From: Patescibacteria group bacterium
Lineage (GTDB): Bacteria > Patescibacteriota > Patescibacteriia > Patescibacteriales > JAQTRU01
Assembly: GCA_028711415.1 (NCBI GenBank)
Contig: JAQTSG010000007.1
Span: 1 to 36,363 of the forward strand
DNA: 36,363 nt
Direction: 5' to 3'
Of this stretch, positions 1-7,617 are shown one piece after another; position 1 is the stretch's first letter; every line of letters starts with the position of its first letter. Below the pieces are notes generated by a model that saw only the letters and a program-made list of their open reading frames with translations, was not told where the DNA came from and did no database searches. The translations under genes were made by a program, and so were the position numbers.

Positions 1-297
1 AAAGCTAATCCAGCCGATATTTTCGCTCCAGGCATAACCGGAAATATTCCCTGTCGCCGGGTCAACCGCAACTCCATAATCAACCGTAAGGCAGGAATTA
101 TCATTAGAGCAACTAAAACTAATCCAGCCGATATTTTCGCTCCAGGCATAACCGGTAACGTTATTATCGCTGGCCGCCCGGGCTATTTTTTCGCTGCCTT
201 TAAATTCAAAAAAAGTAATTAAAACCGCTAAACTAATGCCGAGTATTAACATAACCGCCAAGATCAACCAGGTTTTTAATCTTAAATAATCTTTCAT
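1..297 (-). CDS. Membrane-anchored/secreted protein with GYAWSENIGWISF repeats (partial, C-terminus beyond window start)
   Basis: My translation of the minus strand from ATG at 297 stays open to base 1 (99 codons): MKDYLRLKTWLILAVMLILGISLAVLITFFEFKGSEKIARAASDNNVTGYAWSENIGWISFSCSNDNSCLTVDYGVAVDPATGNISGYAWSENIGWISF. N-terminal TM/signal plus two repeats. Absent from the ORF track, probably because it is open at the edge. Confidence 0.75.
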   Translation of the reverse strand, partial: MKDYLRLKTWLILAVMLILGISLAVLITFFEFKGSEKIARAASDNNVTGYAWSENIGWISFSCSNDNSCLTVDYGVAVDPATGNISGYAWSENIGWISF

Positions 298-317
298 GAT
301 GTTTATATTTTTATAGC

Positions 318-779
318 TTATTTGCAGCAAAGTACCGCCGTGCCGAAAGAAAGTGAACTCCAATCATAAACCCAGCCCCCCGATGGTGACATATGCTGGC
401 CCGCTGGGCAGCTAACGCCTGCCGGCCGAAAGGTAAGCGGCTGATAATCACTTGCGTCATGTTGACATGCACCAAAGCTTCCGAGCGAAGCCGCCTGCGT
501 AAAACCAGCAACGGAGCAAACCCCGGTATAAGAAATATAACAACCTCCACTCCCGCCTCCGATTGCGTCTACCTTTGTATTCAATCCCAAAAACTCGGAC
601 TGGAGCATATTAGCAAGCTCATTCCAATTTGATTCGGCTAATTGTCCGGAACCGCCTGTTCTGGCAGTATCCCAGGTAGCGTAAACATAGGTCGCGCCAA
701 CCGCCAAAAAGACACCTAAAACTAAATAAAGCAAGCGGGAAGAAATAAATTTTAAGGTTTTTTTAAAAATGTTTTTCAT
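318..779 (-). CDS. Small secreted/membrane-anchored hypothetical protein
   Basis: 153 aa ORF with N-terminal basic stretch and TM segment, Cys-containing C-terminal part; co-oriented with flanking genes. Confidence 0.65.
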   Translation of the reverse strand: MKNIFKKTLKFISSRLLYLVLGVFLAVGATYVYATWDTARTGGSGQLAESNWNELANMLQSEFLGLNTKVDAIGGGSGGCYISYTGVCSVAGFTQAASLGSFGACQHDASDYQPLTFRPAGVSCPAGQHMSPSGGWVYDWSSLSFGTAVLCCK

Positions 780-807
780 AAAATTAAAATTAATTTATAA
801 AATATGA

Positions 808-848
808 TTTAGGGACTTAGTCGCCTCCGTGGCGACTAAGTCCCTAAA
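808..848. repeat. Perfect inverted repeat (18-bp arms, 5-nt loop), REP-like hairpin next to the RAYT gene
   Basis: TTTAGGGACTTAGTCGCC tccgt GGCGACTAAGTCCCTAAA; arms 808-825 and 831-848. No T-tract on the minus side. Confidence 0.85.
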
Positions 849-855
849 CTTAAAA

Positions 856-1527
856 TTATTCTAACAAATATTTCTTCATTTCTTCTTTCCCTTGGCTTGA
901 TTCTTTTATTATAGTATCCACCAAATCTTTATATTCGTCTTTATTTTCAAATTGCGATAAAATTATCTCTTTATTACAAAGTGTCCCTCCCCTCTTTCCC
1001 ATATAATCTAAATAACTTGCCCAAATCCAGTTTTCGGCTCTAGCGATTTTATGGATTTCCGCGTTACCGTTGATATAGCCGGAAAGCCAGAGAAAATAAG
1101 AGTCGGATTTAATGTGGATTGCCTTAAAAGTATTTTCAAATAATGACCCACTCCGTTTATATTCAATATTAAAATAACAGGTGTAACCTCCGGCTAGCTT
1201 CTTCATAAATTCAGAGATTCCCTTATTTAATACTTGCCTTAAAATGAAATGGTAGTGATTAGGATTTAAACAATAACATATAAATTCCACCAAGGGTTTT
1301 CGTAGGGGTTTAGCCCCTCTTAAAGGGGCTAAACTCCTTAGAGTTCCACTTTGATTTTTTAATTTTTTCTTTATATACAAACTCCCAATCGGCTCTAAAT
1401 CATTAAATTCCCGCATACTCCGCAAAAATCTTATGTAATCTTTTTCGTCTAAAAACACCTCTCGCTTGTCCACTCCTCGGTTATAGATATGGTAAAATTC
1501 TCCGGTTTGGAATTCAAATTTACGCAT
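856..1527 (-). CDS. REP-associated tyrosine transposase (RAYT)/Y1_Tnp IS200-like transposase
   Basis: N-terminal 'FYHIYNRGVDKREVFLDEKDYIRFL', 'CYCLNPNHYHFILRQ' (HUH-type motif), 'GGYTCYFNIEYKRSGSLFENTFKAIHI', 'WIWASYLDY': typical of the TnpA_REP/Y1 family. Confidence 0.9.
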   Translation of the reverse strand: MRKFEFQTGEFYHIYNRGVDKREVFLDEKDYIRFLRSMREFNDLEPIGSLYIKKKLKNQSGTLRSLAPLRGAKPLRKPLVEFICYCLNPNHYHFILRQVLNKGISEFMKKLAGGYTCYFNIEYKRSGSLFENTFKAIHIKSDSYFLWLSGYINGNAEIHKIARAENWIWASYLDYMGKRGGTLCNKEIILSQFENKDEYKDLVDTIIKESSQGKEEMKKYLLE

Positions 1528-1583
1528 TTTTAATCTGGTCTATCTGCCAATAGCCTTCACTATTTTCAAGATCAAAAATTAGT

Positions 1584-1937
1584 TTAAAGATAAGGAAGAA
1601 AGACTATCAACCCGACTATTAACGCGATAATTGAAGCAAGCATTACGGCCGCCGCCATTATGTCTTTTATTTCTTTCACATAGTTGTCCAATCTCGGCTT
1701 TAAAACATCGGTTATCCGTTCAATCGCGCTATTTATTATTTCCATTAAAACCACCAGCCCGATAATCAAAATTAAAATCGCCCATTCCCAATTTTTAATT
1801 TTAAAATACCAGCCCAAGATTATGGCTGCCAAACCGGCGATACTCTGAATTTGTAAATTCTGCTCCTCCCGCAGGGTCTTTCCTAAACCCCGGAAAGCGT
1901 AAGTAAAACTTTTATATAACCGCCTAATTCTTATCAT
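1584..1937 (-). CDS. dgkA: Diacylglycerol/undecaprenol kinase family protein
   Basis: 117 aa, three TM segments, 'EEQNLQIQ...ALVVLMEIINSAIERITD'-type DAGK signature; adjacent to ybeY. Confidence 0.85.
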   Translation of the reverse strand: MIRIRRLYKSFTYAFRGLGKTLREEQNLQIQSIAGLAAIILGWYFKIKNWEWAILILIIGLVVLMEIINSAIERITDVLKPRLDNYVKEIKDIMAAAVMLASIIALIVGLIVFLPYL

Positions 1938-1955
1938 AAAAATTATTCCACGTTT

Positions 1956-2384
1956 TTAATTCTTAAATCTCTTTATAAACTCATTCCCTAATTTTTCCAT
2001 CTCTCTTCTGCCTTCCTCCGTTCTGTCATCATAACCTATCAGGTGCAGAAGGCCATGCACCAAAATAAATAGCAACTCATCTTTTAGTTTGTTATTAAAC
2101 TTTTTCGCCTGCCCGCCGAATTGGCGGGCCTGTCTTTTAATCTGGCTATAATCAATTATTATCTCGCCTAAAAATTTTTCTTCGCCAATAAAAGAAAGGA
2201 TGTCCGTCACGCGGTCAATCTCGCGATATTTTTTATTTAATTCCTTAATTCTTTTATCTCCGACAAAAGCGATAGAAAGGTTATAATTATTTTTTTTATA
2301 TGCCCGTAAAAATTTCTCTGCCGCCTTTTTTACCAAGGATAAATTAATCTTATTGTTGGTCCTATTATTTATTTCAACAGACAT
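1956..2384 (-). CDS. ybeY: Endoribonuclease YbeY (rRNA maturation factor)
   Basis: 'DRVTDILSFIGEE' and zinc motif 'HGLLHLIGYDDRTEEGRREM'. Confidence 0.92.
   Translation of the reverse strand: MSVEINNRTNNKINLSLVKKAAEKFLRAYKKNNYNLSIAFVGDKRIKELNKKYREIDRVTDILSFIGEEKFLGEIIIDYSQIKRQARQFGGQAKKFNNKLKDELLFILVHGLLHLIGYDDRTEEGRREMEKLGNEFIKRFKN
2111..2129. repeat. GC-rich palindrome inside ybeY (7-bp arms, 5-nt loop)
   Basis: GCCCGCC gaatt GGCGGGC; encodes part of 'RQARQFGGQAKKF'. Confidence 0.75.
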
Positions 2385-2462
2385 AAAATTTTATTTCCCA
2401 AAAATCATAAATATCCCAATAATCCTAAAAATCTTAAAAATCTCAAGAATTCCACTTTGTCT

Positions 2463-3476
2463 TTATTCCCCGATTACTAAACTTTTAACCATCATGGCAA
2501 AAATATTTTTATAACCCATAATCTCACTCGGACCGGTGTTATATGACAGGACAAAAAGGTAGCTGCGGTTATCGTCAGTTAAATAAATAATTGAACCATC
2601 CTCATTTCTTATGCCTGACCAGCCGTTGCCGCTTATTTCCCGCTCCGGTTCCGTAATTTCCGCCGCGAATTGCTCCTCGTACCAGTCTTTAATAGATTGC
2701 CCATCGGCATTTGGTTGAACAACTATCTGGACAAACTGATTGTCTTCTGACTTAAACATAACTGAATCATCTCCGCCGACGGAAGTTCTCGTCCAATTTA
2801 CAGGATAAAGCACCTTATAACCGAAGGTTCCGTTTACATACTCACCTACCCCGGGGTTATCGGCTATTTTGCCGCTTCCAACCGGATCGTATGAATTTGT
2901 TATTTCCGTATAATCCGAGTAAGTATCTCCGTCGCTATCAACATTCCCATCATTGGTGCCCAACAAAGTTTCTTCTTTGTTGGTTAAACCATCGCCATCC
3001 CCGTCTTCCAAAGAAATTCCTTCAGCCGGCGTGGAAGTAGCTAATAGTTCTTCCTCACCCGAAACGGTGGAAGTAGCAGCTTCCTCTAAATCACCTAAAT
3101 AATCCTCTAAAGTAGCGACTGGCGAGACTTCTTCCTCGCCGACATCTGCCGGCGTTTCGGCCTCGGATCCAGATTCCGGATTATACAATTCTTTTTCCGA
3201 AAGCGGCGCCTGCTCTTCTTCTGGAGCTTTGAAAATAAAAAAATAAAGCAAAAAGGCGACAATGATTATAAATAAAACCCCGCCGACCATCACGAAAATT
3301 CCGACTCTCCTGGCTTTATCCGTCTTTAAATTATCCTGTCTGAATTTTTCCGGCATAGTATGAATAACGATTTCTTCTCCGATCCTTTTTTCCATTTTTT
3401 CTTTTTCTCCGTTTTCTTGAGAACTTTTACTTTCTTCGCTCCTATCTTCTTTTTGTTTTTTAAATAAATTGAACAT
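2463..3476 (-). CDS. Membrane-anchored protein with TSP3-like Ca-binding repeats and a C-terminal extracellular domain
   Basis: TM near residues 57-80; 'DGDGDGLTNKEETLLGTNDGNVDSDGDTYSDYTEI' TSP3-type motifs. Confidence 0.75.
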   Translation of the reverse strand: MFNLFKKQKEDRSEESKSSQENGEKEKMEKRIGEEIVIHTMPEKFRQDNLKTDKARRVGIFVMVGGVLFIIIVAFLLYFFIFKAPEEEQAPLSEKELYNPESGSEAETPADVGEEEVSPVATLEDYLGDLEEAATSTVSGEEELLATSTPAEGISLEDGDGDGLTNKEETLLGTNDGNVDSDGDTYSDYTEITNSYDPVGSGKIADNPGVGEYVNGTFGYKVLYPVNWTRTSVGGDDSVMFKSEDNQFVQIVVQPNADGQSIKDWYEEQFAAEITEPEREISGNGWSGIRNEDGSIIYLTDDNRSYLFVLSYNTGPSEIMGYKNIFAMMVKSLVIGE

Positions 3477-3518
3477 ACTTCTTTTACAAACTATTTTATT
3501 AGTTTATTAGTTTATTAT

Positions 3519-4190
3519 TTAATTTATTTCATACAACCTGCCTTCGCCGACCGGACTATAACCATTTTTAACTTCATCTCCGTCTAAGTATCCGTCGCCA
3601 TCCGTATCGGAAACTAAAGGATCGGTTTTGTAAACTTTTACCTCCTCCCGGTCAAACAAGCCGTCGCTATCACTATCAGTATTATTAATGTTAGTTCCGA
3701 GGGTTTCCTCTTCCTCATCGGTTAAGCCGTCCTGATCACTATCAACCGGTTCAGGCACTTCCGGAGGAAAAAACATGCTCTCGCTTGGAGAAGGCGATTC
3801 TTCGTCTGCCTGCTCCGGCATCGGAGTTTGGTCTTCTTCAGGAATTTCCGAAACTTCTTCCTCGCTTCCCAAACTTTCTTCCTGTTTCTCGCTGCCGCCG
3901 GTTTCCTTATTTAAAGAAGGATTGACCCTTTTTAATAACCAAAAAATACCAAAAACAACCAAAGCTACCACTATAACCAGTATAACAAAAACAAAAATTT
4001 TTTTCACCTTTTCCTTTTTTTCTTCTCCGTTTCCTCCTCCGGCCATGGCCGTAATAGAAGGGGAAGGCGAAGCTGGAACAGCCGGCGCCGTCGGCCTTAA
4101 AATATCCGGTTTGACCGTTGTTTCGGCGCCGGAAAAAATGTCTTCCACTTTATTGGTTTTTTGCTCTAAATTGTCAAACATATTACTCAA
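3519..4190 (-). CDS. Membrane-anchored TSP3-repeat protein
   Basis: TM 'IFVFVILVIVVALVVFGIFWLL'; 'DSDQDGLTDEEEETLGTNINNTDSDSDGLFDREEVKVYKTDPLVSDTDGDGYLDGDEVKNGYSPVGEGRL'. Confidence 0.75.
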   Translation of the reverse strand: MSNMFDNLEQKTNKVEDIFSGAETTVKPDILRPTAPAVPASPSPSITAMAGGGNGEEKKEKVKKIFVFVILVIVVALVVFGIFWLLKRVNPSLNKETGGSEKQEESLGSEEEVSEIPEEDQTPMPEQADEESPSPSESMFFPPEVPEPVDSDQDGLTDEEEETLGTNINNTDSDSDGLFDREEVKVYKTDPLVSDTDGDGYLDGDEVKNGYSPVGEGRLYEIN

Positions 4191-4198
4191 AATTTTTA

Positions 4199-4290
4199 AA
4201 AATAAAATAATAAAATAATATAAAAACTGGCTTGCTTTTTTATGTTATTCAATTATTTTGTTATTTTATTTTTATATTATTTAGTTATTT
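4199..4290. repeat. AT-only intergenic element with inverted arms, related to 18717-18853
   Basis: Left 'aataaaataataaaataatataaaaa' and right 'ttattttatttttatattattt' are approximately inverted copies. Confidence 0.5.
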
Positions 4291-4291
4291 C

Positions 4292-4343
4292 CCCGCCACA
4301 TTATTTTATTTATTATAGGCGCGATCTCGCCTCGGCGGTGATG
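4292..4343. repeat. 52-bp intergenic repeat, copy 1 (partner at 23591-23642)
   Basis: CCCGCCACATTATTTTATTTATTATAGGCGCGATCTCGCCTCGGCGGTGATG; 44/52 identical to copy 2 by manual alignment. Confidence 0.8.
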
Positions 4344-4354
4344 TTATTTTAATT

Positions 4355-4936
4355 TTATTCCAATTTTCCCTCGCCAACCGGACTATATCCTTTTTTCACT
4401 TCATCCCCGTCTAAGTAGCCGTCGCCGTCCGTATCGTCCTCTTTCGGGTCAGTTCCATATACTTTTAATTCTTCTATGTCGGTTAGGCCATCATTGTCGC
4501 TGTCAGTTTCTTCAGTAATCGCCGGCGTCGGCTCAAAAGCGCCTTCCGGCAGATAAATTCTCGGCAAAGGTCCGACCGAATTTTCTCCGCCTTCTGTCAT
4601 TTCTATCGGTACTGGTTCCTTAGTTTCCACTCCATATCGCGCCTTTTCTTCGTCGGTCATAAAATGGACACGATTTTCCGAAATAATATTATGTTGTTCT
4701 TTTTCCTCTAAAGTTAAAATCGACACCTCCGCCTTATCGCTTATGCCAAAAAGTTGTTTTTCTTCATCGGATAAAACCAAACCGCTTTTCGTTTCCTGAT
4801 CCTTATCTTCTGGCTGGTTAAGACCGGAAATAATTTTTTCCCCGGCCCCTCTATTTTTAACCATAAAAATCCCGCCGCTTATTAAAATAAGCGCGAACAA
4901 TATCCCGATAATAATTATTGACTTTTTTTTGTCCAT
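4355..4936 (-). CDS. Membrane-anchored TSP3-repeat protein (C-terminal paralog of the 3519-4190 product)
   Basis: TM at N-terminus; 'DSDNDGLTDIEELKVYGTDPKEDDTDGDGYLDGDEVKKGYSPVGEGKLE'. Confidence 0.75.
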   Translation of the reverse strand: MDKKKSIIIIGILFALILISGGIFMVKNRGAGEKIISGLNQPEDKDQETKSGLVLSDEEKQLFGISDKAEVSILTLEEKEQHNIISENRVHFMTDEEKARYGVETKEPVPIEMTEGGENSVGPLPRIYLPEGAFEPTPAITEETDSDNDGLTDIEELKVYGTDPKEDDTDGDGYLDGDEVKKGYSPVGEGKLE

Positions 4937-4940
4937 ATAG

Positions 4941-7604
4941 TTATGGCGCGTTATCTTGATAAGTATCTCTGTCCGTTATTCTACCCCCTTGATCCATATC
5001 AAAAACATACCAAAAACAATTGCCCGTACGGGCGGAAGTATATTCTTTAACTTTTACGCCGCCGGAATTGTAAATTTCAATTTTCGCCCCGTTAAAGCTG
5101 GCGTTGTCGCAATTATATTGGCTGGAAAAATCATGAATAAAATATTTATATGTCTGTCCGGCATTCAAAGTCTCTATCCTTATATTTTCCGGCCCCTGGC
5201 CGTCCCTATCATCTCTGTCCAAGGAAACGCCGTTTTCTTCTTTATTCAGAAAAGATATATGCGTCCCGCCGAATCTTAAATGAGAGTCTAAGTCGGCTGG
5301 CGAACTTCCCCAGGTTAACTGGAATCTGGCCGCCCCCTGCAATCCGGCTCCGGCCAGATTAAAATTAAATTCTCTATCTTTATCTAAAGTGAAAACTCCC
5401 GAATTGCCATTGGTATATCCGGTTCTTGAAACAATAATATTATAATTATCTGAAGCCGGCACGTCTGCCAATAAATAATTGCCATCCGCGCCGGTAATAG
5501 CAGATTTTATAACATTGCCGCTTTCATCTCTTGCTTCCACTGTTGCTCCGGCCAAAGGAGAAGCGGTCATATAATCCTTTACGTTGCCGGTTATTTTAAA
5601 AGTATAAACACATTGACTATTATCAAACTTGCAAGTGCTGCTGCAACCCAGAGTTCCGCCGGTAAACTGGCTTGGATAAGCGGTTTTACAGTCTTTGCCG
5701 GCTCGGTCGCTTCCGTCGCATTCTTCGCTTCCTCTTTCTCCGTTTATCGCCTGCCAAACTCCGTCTCCGCAATAAGTATTAACGGCTAAAACAAAACTTT
5801 CTTCTCTGCTTTCGGCGTTATATTGGTCTTTAGCTTTAACTTTTACGGTATAACTGCCGGCAACCGTCGGCGTGCCGGAAATCGCGCCGGTTGAAGTATC
5901 GCCGGTTATTCCGGCGGGTAATCCGCTAAAAATATAGGAAATATTGTGCCCATCCGGATCAGTAGCGGCAAGAGAACAACTATAAGAATTATTTATTCTC
6001 ACCGCGGTATTACAAGTTAATGGTTTAACAACCACCGGCTTATGATTAATCACTTTAAAATTAAAAGATTGAGAGGGAGAAGAAACGCCGGTTGAATTAA
6101 CGGCACTTATCGAAATAACATAATTGTTATACATATTATCTCCGCCGTCTTCGGTAAGGGAAAAAGTATTGCCGACTAAGCTCTGGACGCGACAGTCATG
6201 GCCGTTAGTGACATTACAACTTATTAAGGAAGGGTTAAAGCTAAAAGCCAAAGGATAATTTCCGGTTGGGTCAGTGGCGTAAATCATAAAATCCAGAGTC
6301 TTGCCGATAATTATCTCTTTGTCAGCTATGGGATTAACAACCGGTCCGGTTGAACTAATATTTATAACGCAGGTTTTTGTCGTTTGTCCTCCGGTTTTTC
6401 CGTCATTAACCGTCACGGAAAAATTATAATTGCCATTATTCCCGGCGGTGCCAGAAATTTCCTTCTGGTTAGAATTAGCTGTATTTCCTAAAGCGGGATT
6501 AAGCCAAGATGCGCCGGCAGTATTTAATGTCCAGGTAAGATTATCCCTGTCAGGGTCATTCGCGCTCACATATCCTTTAAATGCCTTATTGGGAAAACCA
6601 GCTAAACTGCCGCAAGTAATTATCGGGGCTCGGTTTCCGGCCGTTCCGCTATGCTCGACAGCGGCGCTTTCAGCGCAAGCCCCTGCTTCTAAAGTCGTTA
6701 TTAATCCGGATTCCATAACCGCGCAAATATGATAACTTGAGCCGTCAGCCACGGCCGTGTAAACAAAAACATTACTGCCAGCTGGTAAATTAAGTTCGTC
6801 GTTAGCCGGCGTCGGATCGGCAAATGATTTATCCGCTTCTTTCCAGCAGGTGGTAGAGTCGTAACCCGAACAGGCGCCTAACTTATTTATCGGGTCAGTC
6901 GGCAAACCCAGGCCTAATTCTTTAGCGAGTGTCTGCTGCCAGCTTGGCCAGGTGGAAATGGTTTTACCCGCTAAGTAAGTGCCGGCGGCCAGCTTCGGGT
7001 AGTAGCCCCTGGTCTTTTTATAATTTTCCGCCGCCATTTTTATTTCCGCCAGTCTTGATAATCTCCTGGTATCTCTGGTAATTTCCGCTTTCCGGCTCCG
7101 GCAATATTCGCTTTGAGGGCAATCAGCATCAATTAAGCAGACTATCCCTTCTGTCTGACTGCATTGCCCGTCTTCAGCGATATTAGCATTAAATTTCCAA
7201 TGGGAAATAATCTGTTCCAAAATGCTTTTAGTCGCGGCTTCCGCTTCCTGATTATAGGAGATGAGATAAATATTGGTGTAAAGGTTTCCGCCTTCCACAT
7301 TCGCGGCGTTAACGTAAACTGTGCGGCCTTCACGTAGGGCTTCATAACCATCAATCGTTAAACTTTGCGGCGAACCGGTAAAACCCTGTTCGCTGTACCA
7401 GCGGGAAATGCCTAAATGGTTAGGATTAGGAATAACCCTAATGGCAATGGCGTCTGCGCTATTTGTCTCTCCCGACTGCGCCAAGACATAAGGAGATTTA
7501 GTGTCTTTAAAAACGCCAAAGGCAAAAAAACTGAAAATAACAATACCCAGTAAAATAGTTAAAGTCTTGCTTATTTTTAGTTTATTTCTTAAAAACATCA
7601 ACAT
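4941..7604 (-). CDS. Large secreted multi-domain protein (pilin-like segment, Ig/cadherin-like domains, Cys-rich CGDG..EECDG motif, carboxypeptidase-regulatory-like domain, YfaP/DUF2135-like C-terminus)
   Basis: 887 aa with signal peptide; 'RDTRRLSRLAEIKMAAENYKKTRGYYP' (pseudopilin-like), 'CGDGVWQAINGERGSEECDGSD', 'ITGNVKDYMTASPLAGATVEARDESGN', 'FQLTWGSSPADLDSHLRF'. Confidence 0.8.
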   Translation of the reverse strand: MLMFLRNKLKISKTLTILLGIVIFSFFAFGVFKDTKSPYVLAQSGETNSADAIAIRVIPNPNHLGISRWYSEQGFTGSPQSLTIDGYEALREGRTVYVNAANVEGGNLYTNIYLISYNQEAEAATKSILEQIISHWKFNANIAEDGQCSQTEGIVCLIDADCPQSEYCRSRKAEITRDTRRLSRLAEIKMAAENYKKTRGYYPKLAAGTYLAGKTISTWPSWQQTLAKELGLGLPTDPINKLGACSGYDSTTCWKEADKSFADPTPANDELNLPAGSNVFVYTAVADGSSYHICAVMESGLITTLEAGACAESAAVEHSGTAGNRAPIITCGSLAGFPNKAFKGYVSANDPDRDNLTWTLNTAGASWLNPALGNTANSNQKEISGTAGNNGNYNFSVTVNDGKTGGQTTKTCVINISSTGPVVNPIADKEIIIGKTLDFMIYATDPTGNYPLAFSFNPSLISCNVTNGHDCRVQSLVGNTFSLTEDGGDNMYNNYVISISAVNSTGVSSPSQSFNFKVINHKPVVVKPLTCNTAVRINNSYSCSLAATDPDGHNISYIFSGLPAGITGDTSTGAISGTPTVAGSYTVKVKAKDQYNAESREESFVLAVNTYCGDGVWQAINGERGSEECDGSDRAGKDCKTAYPSQFTGGTLGCSSTCKFDNSQCVYTFKITGNVKDYMTASPLAGATVEARDESGNVIKSAITGADGNYLLADVPASDNYNIIVSRTGYTNGNSGVFTLDKDREFNFNLAGAGLQGAARFQLTWGSSPADLDSHLRFGGTHISFLNKEENGVSLDRDDRDGQGPENIRIETLNAGQTYKYFIHDFSSQYNCDNASFNGAKIEIYNSGGVKVKEYTSARTGNCFWYVFDMDQGGRITDRDTYQDNAP

Positions 7605-7617
7605 AATTATTTTAAAA

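Noticed and set aside
393-632. Plus-strand 79-aa ORF
   Set aside because: Antisense to the better supported 318-779 minus ORF; no SD or family signal.
3775-4218. Plus-strand 147-aa ORF
   Set aside because: Antisense of a TSP3 protein gene; composition (S/T/I/K-rich) is a shadow of the minus frame.
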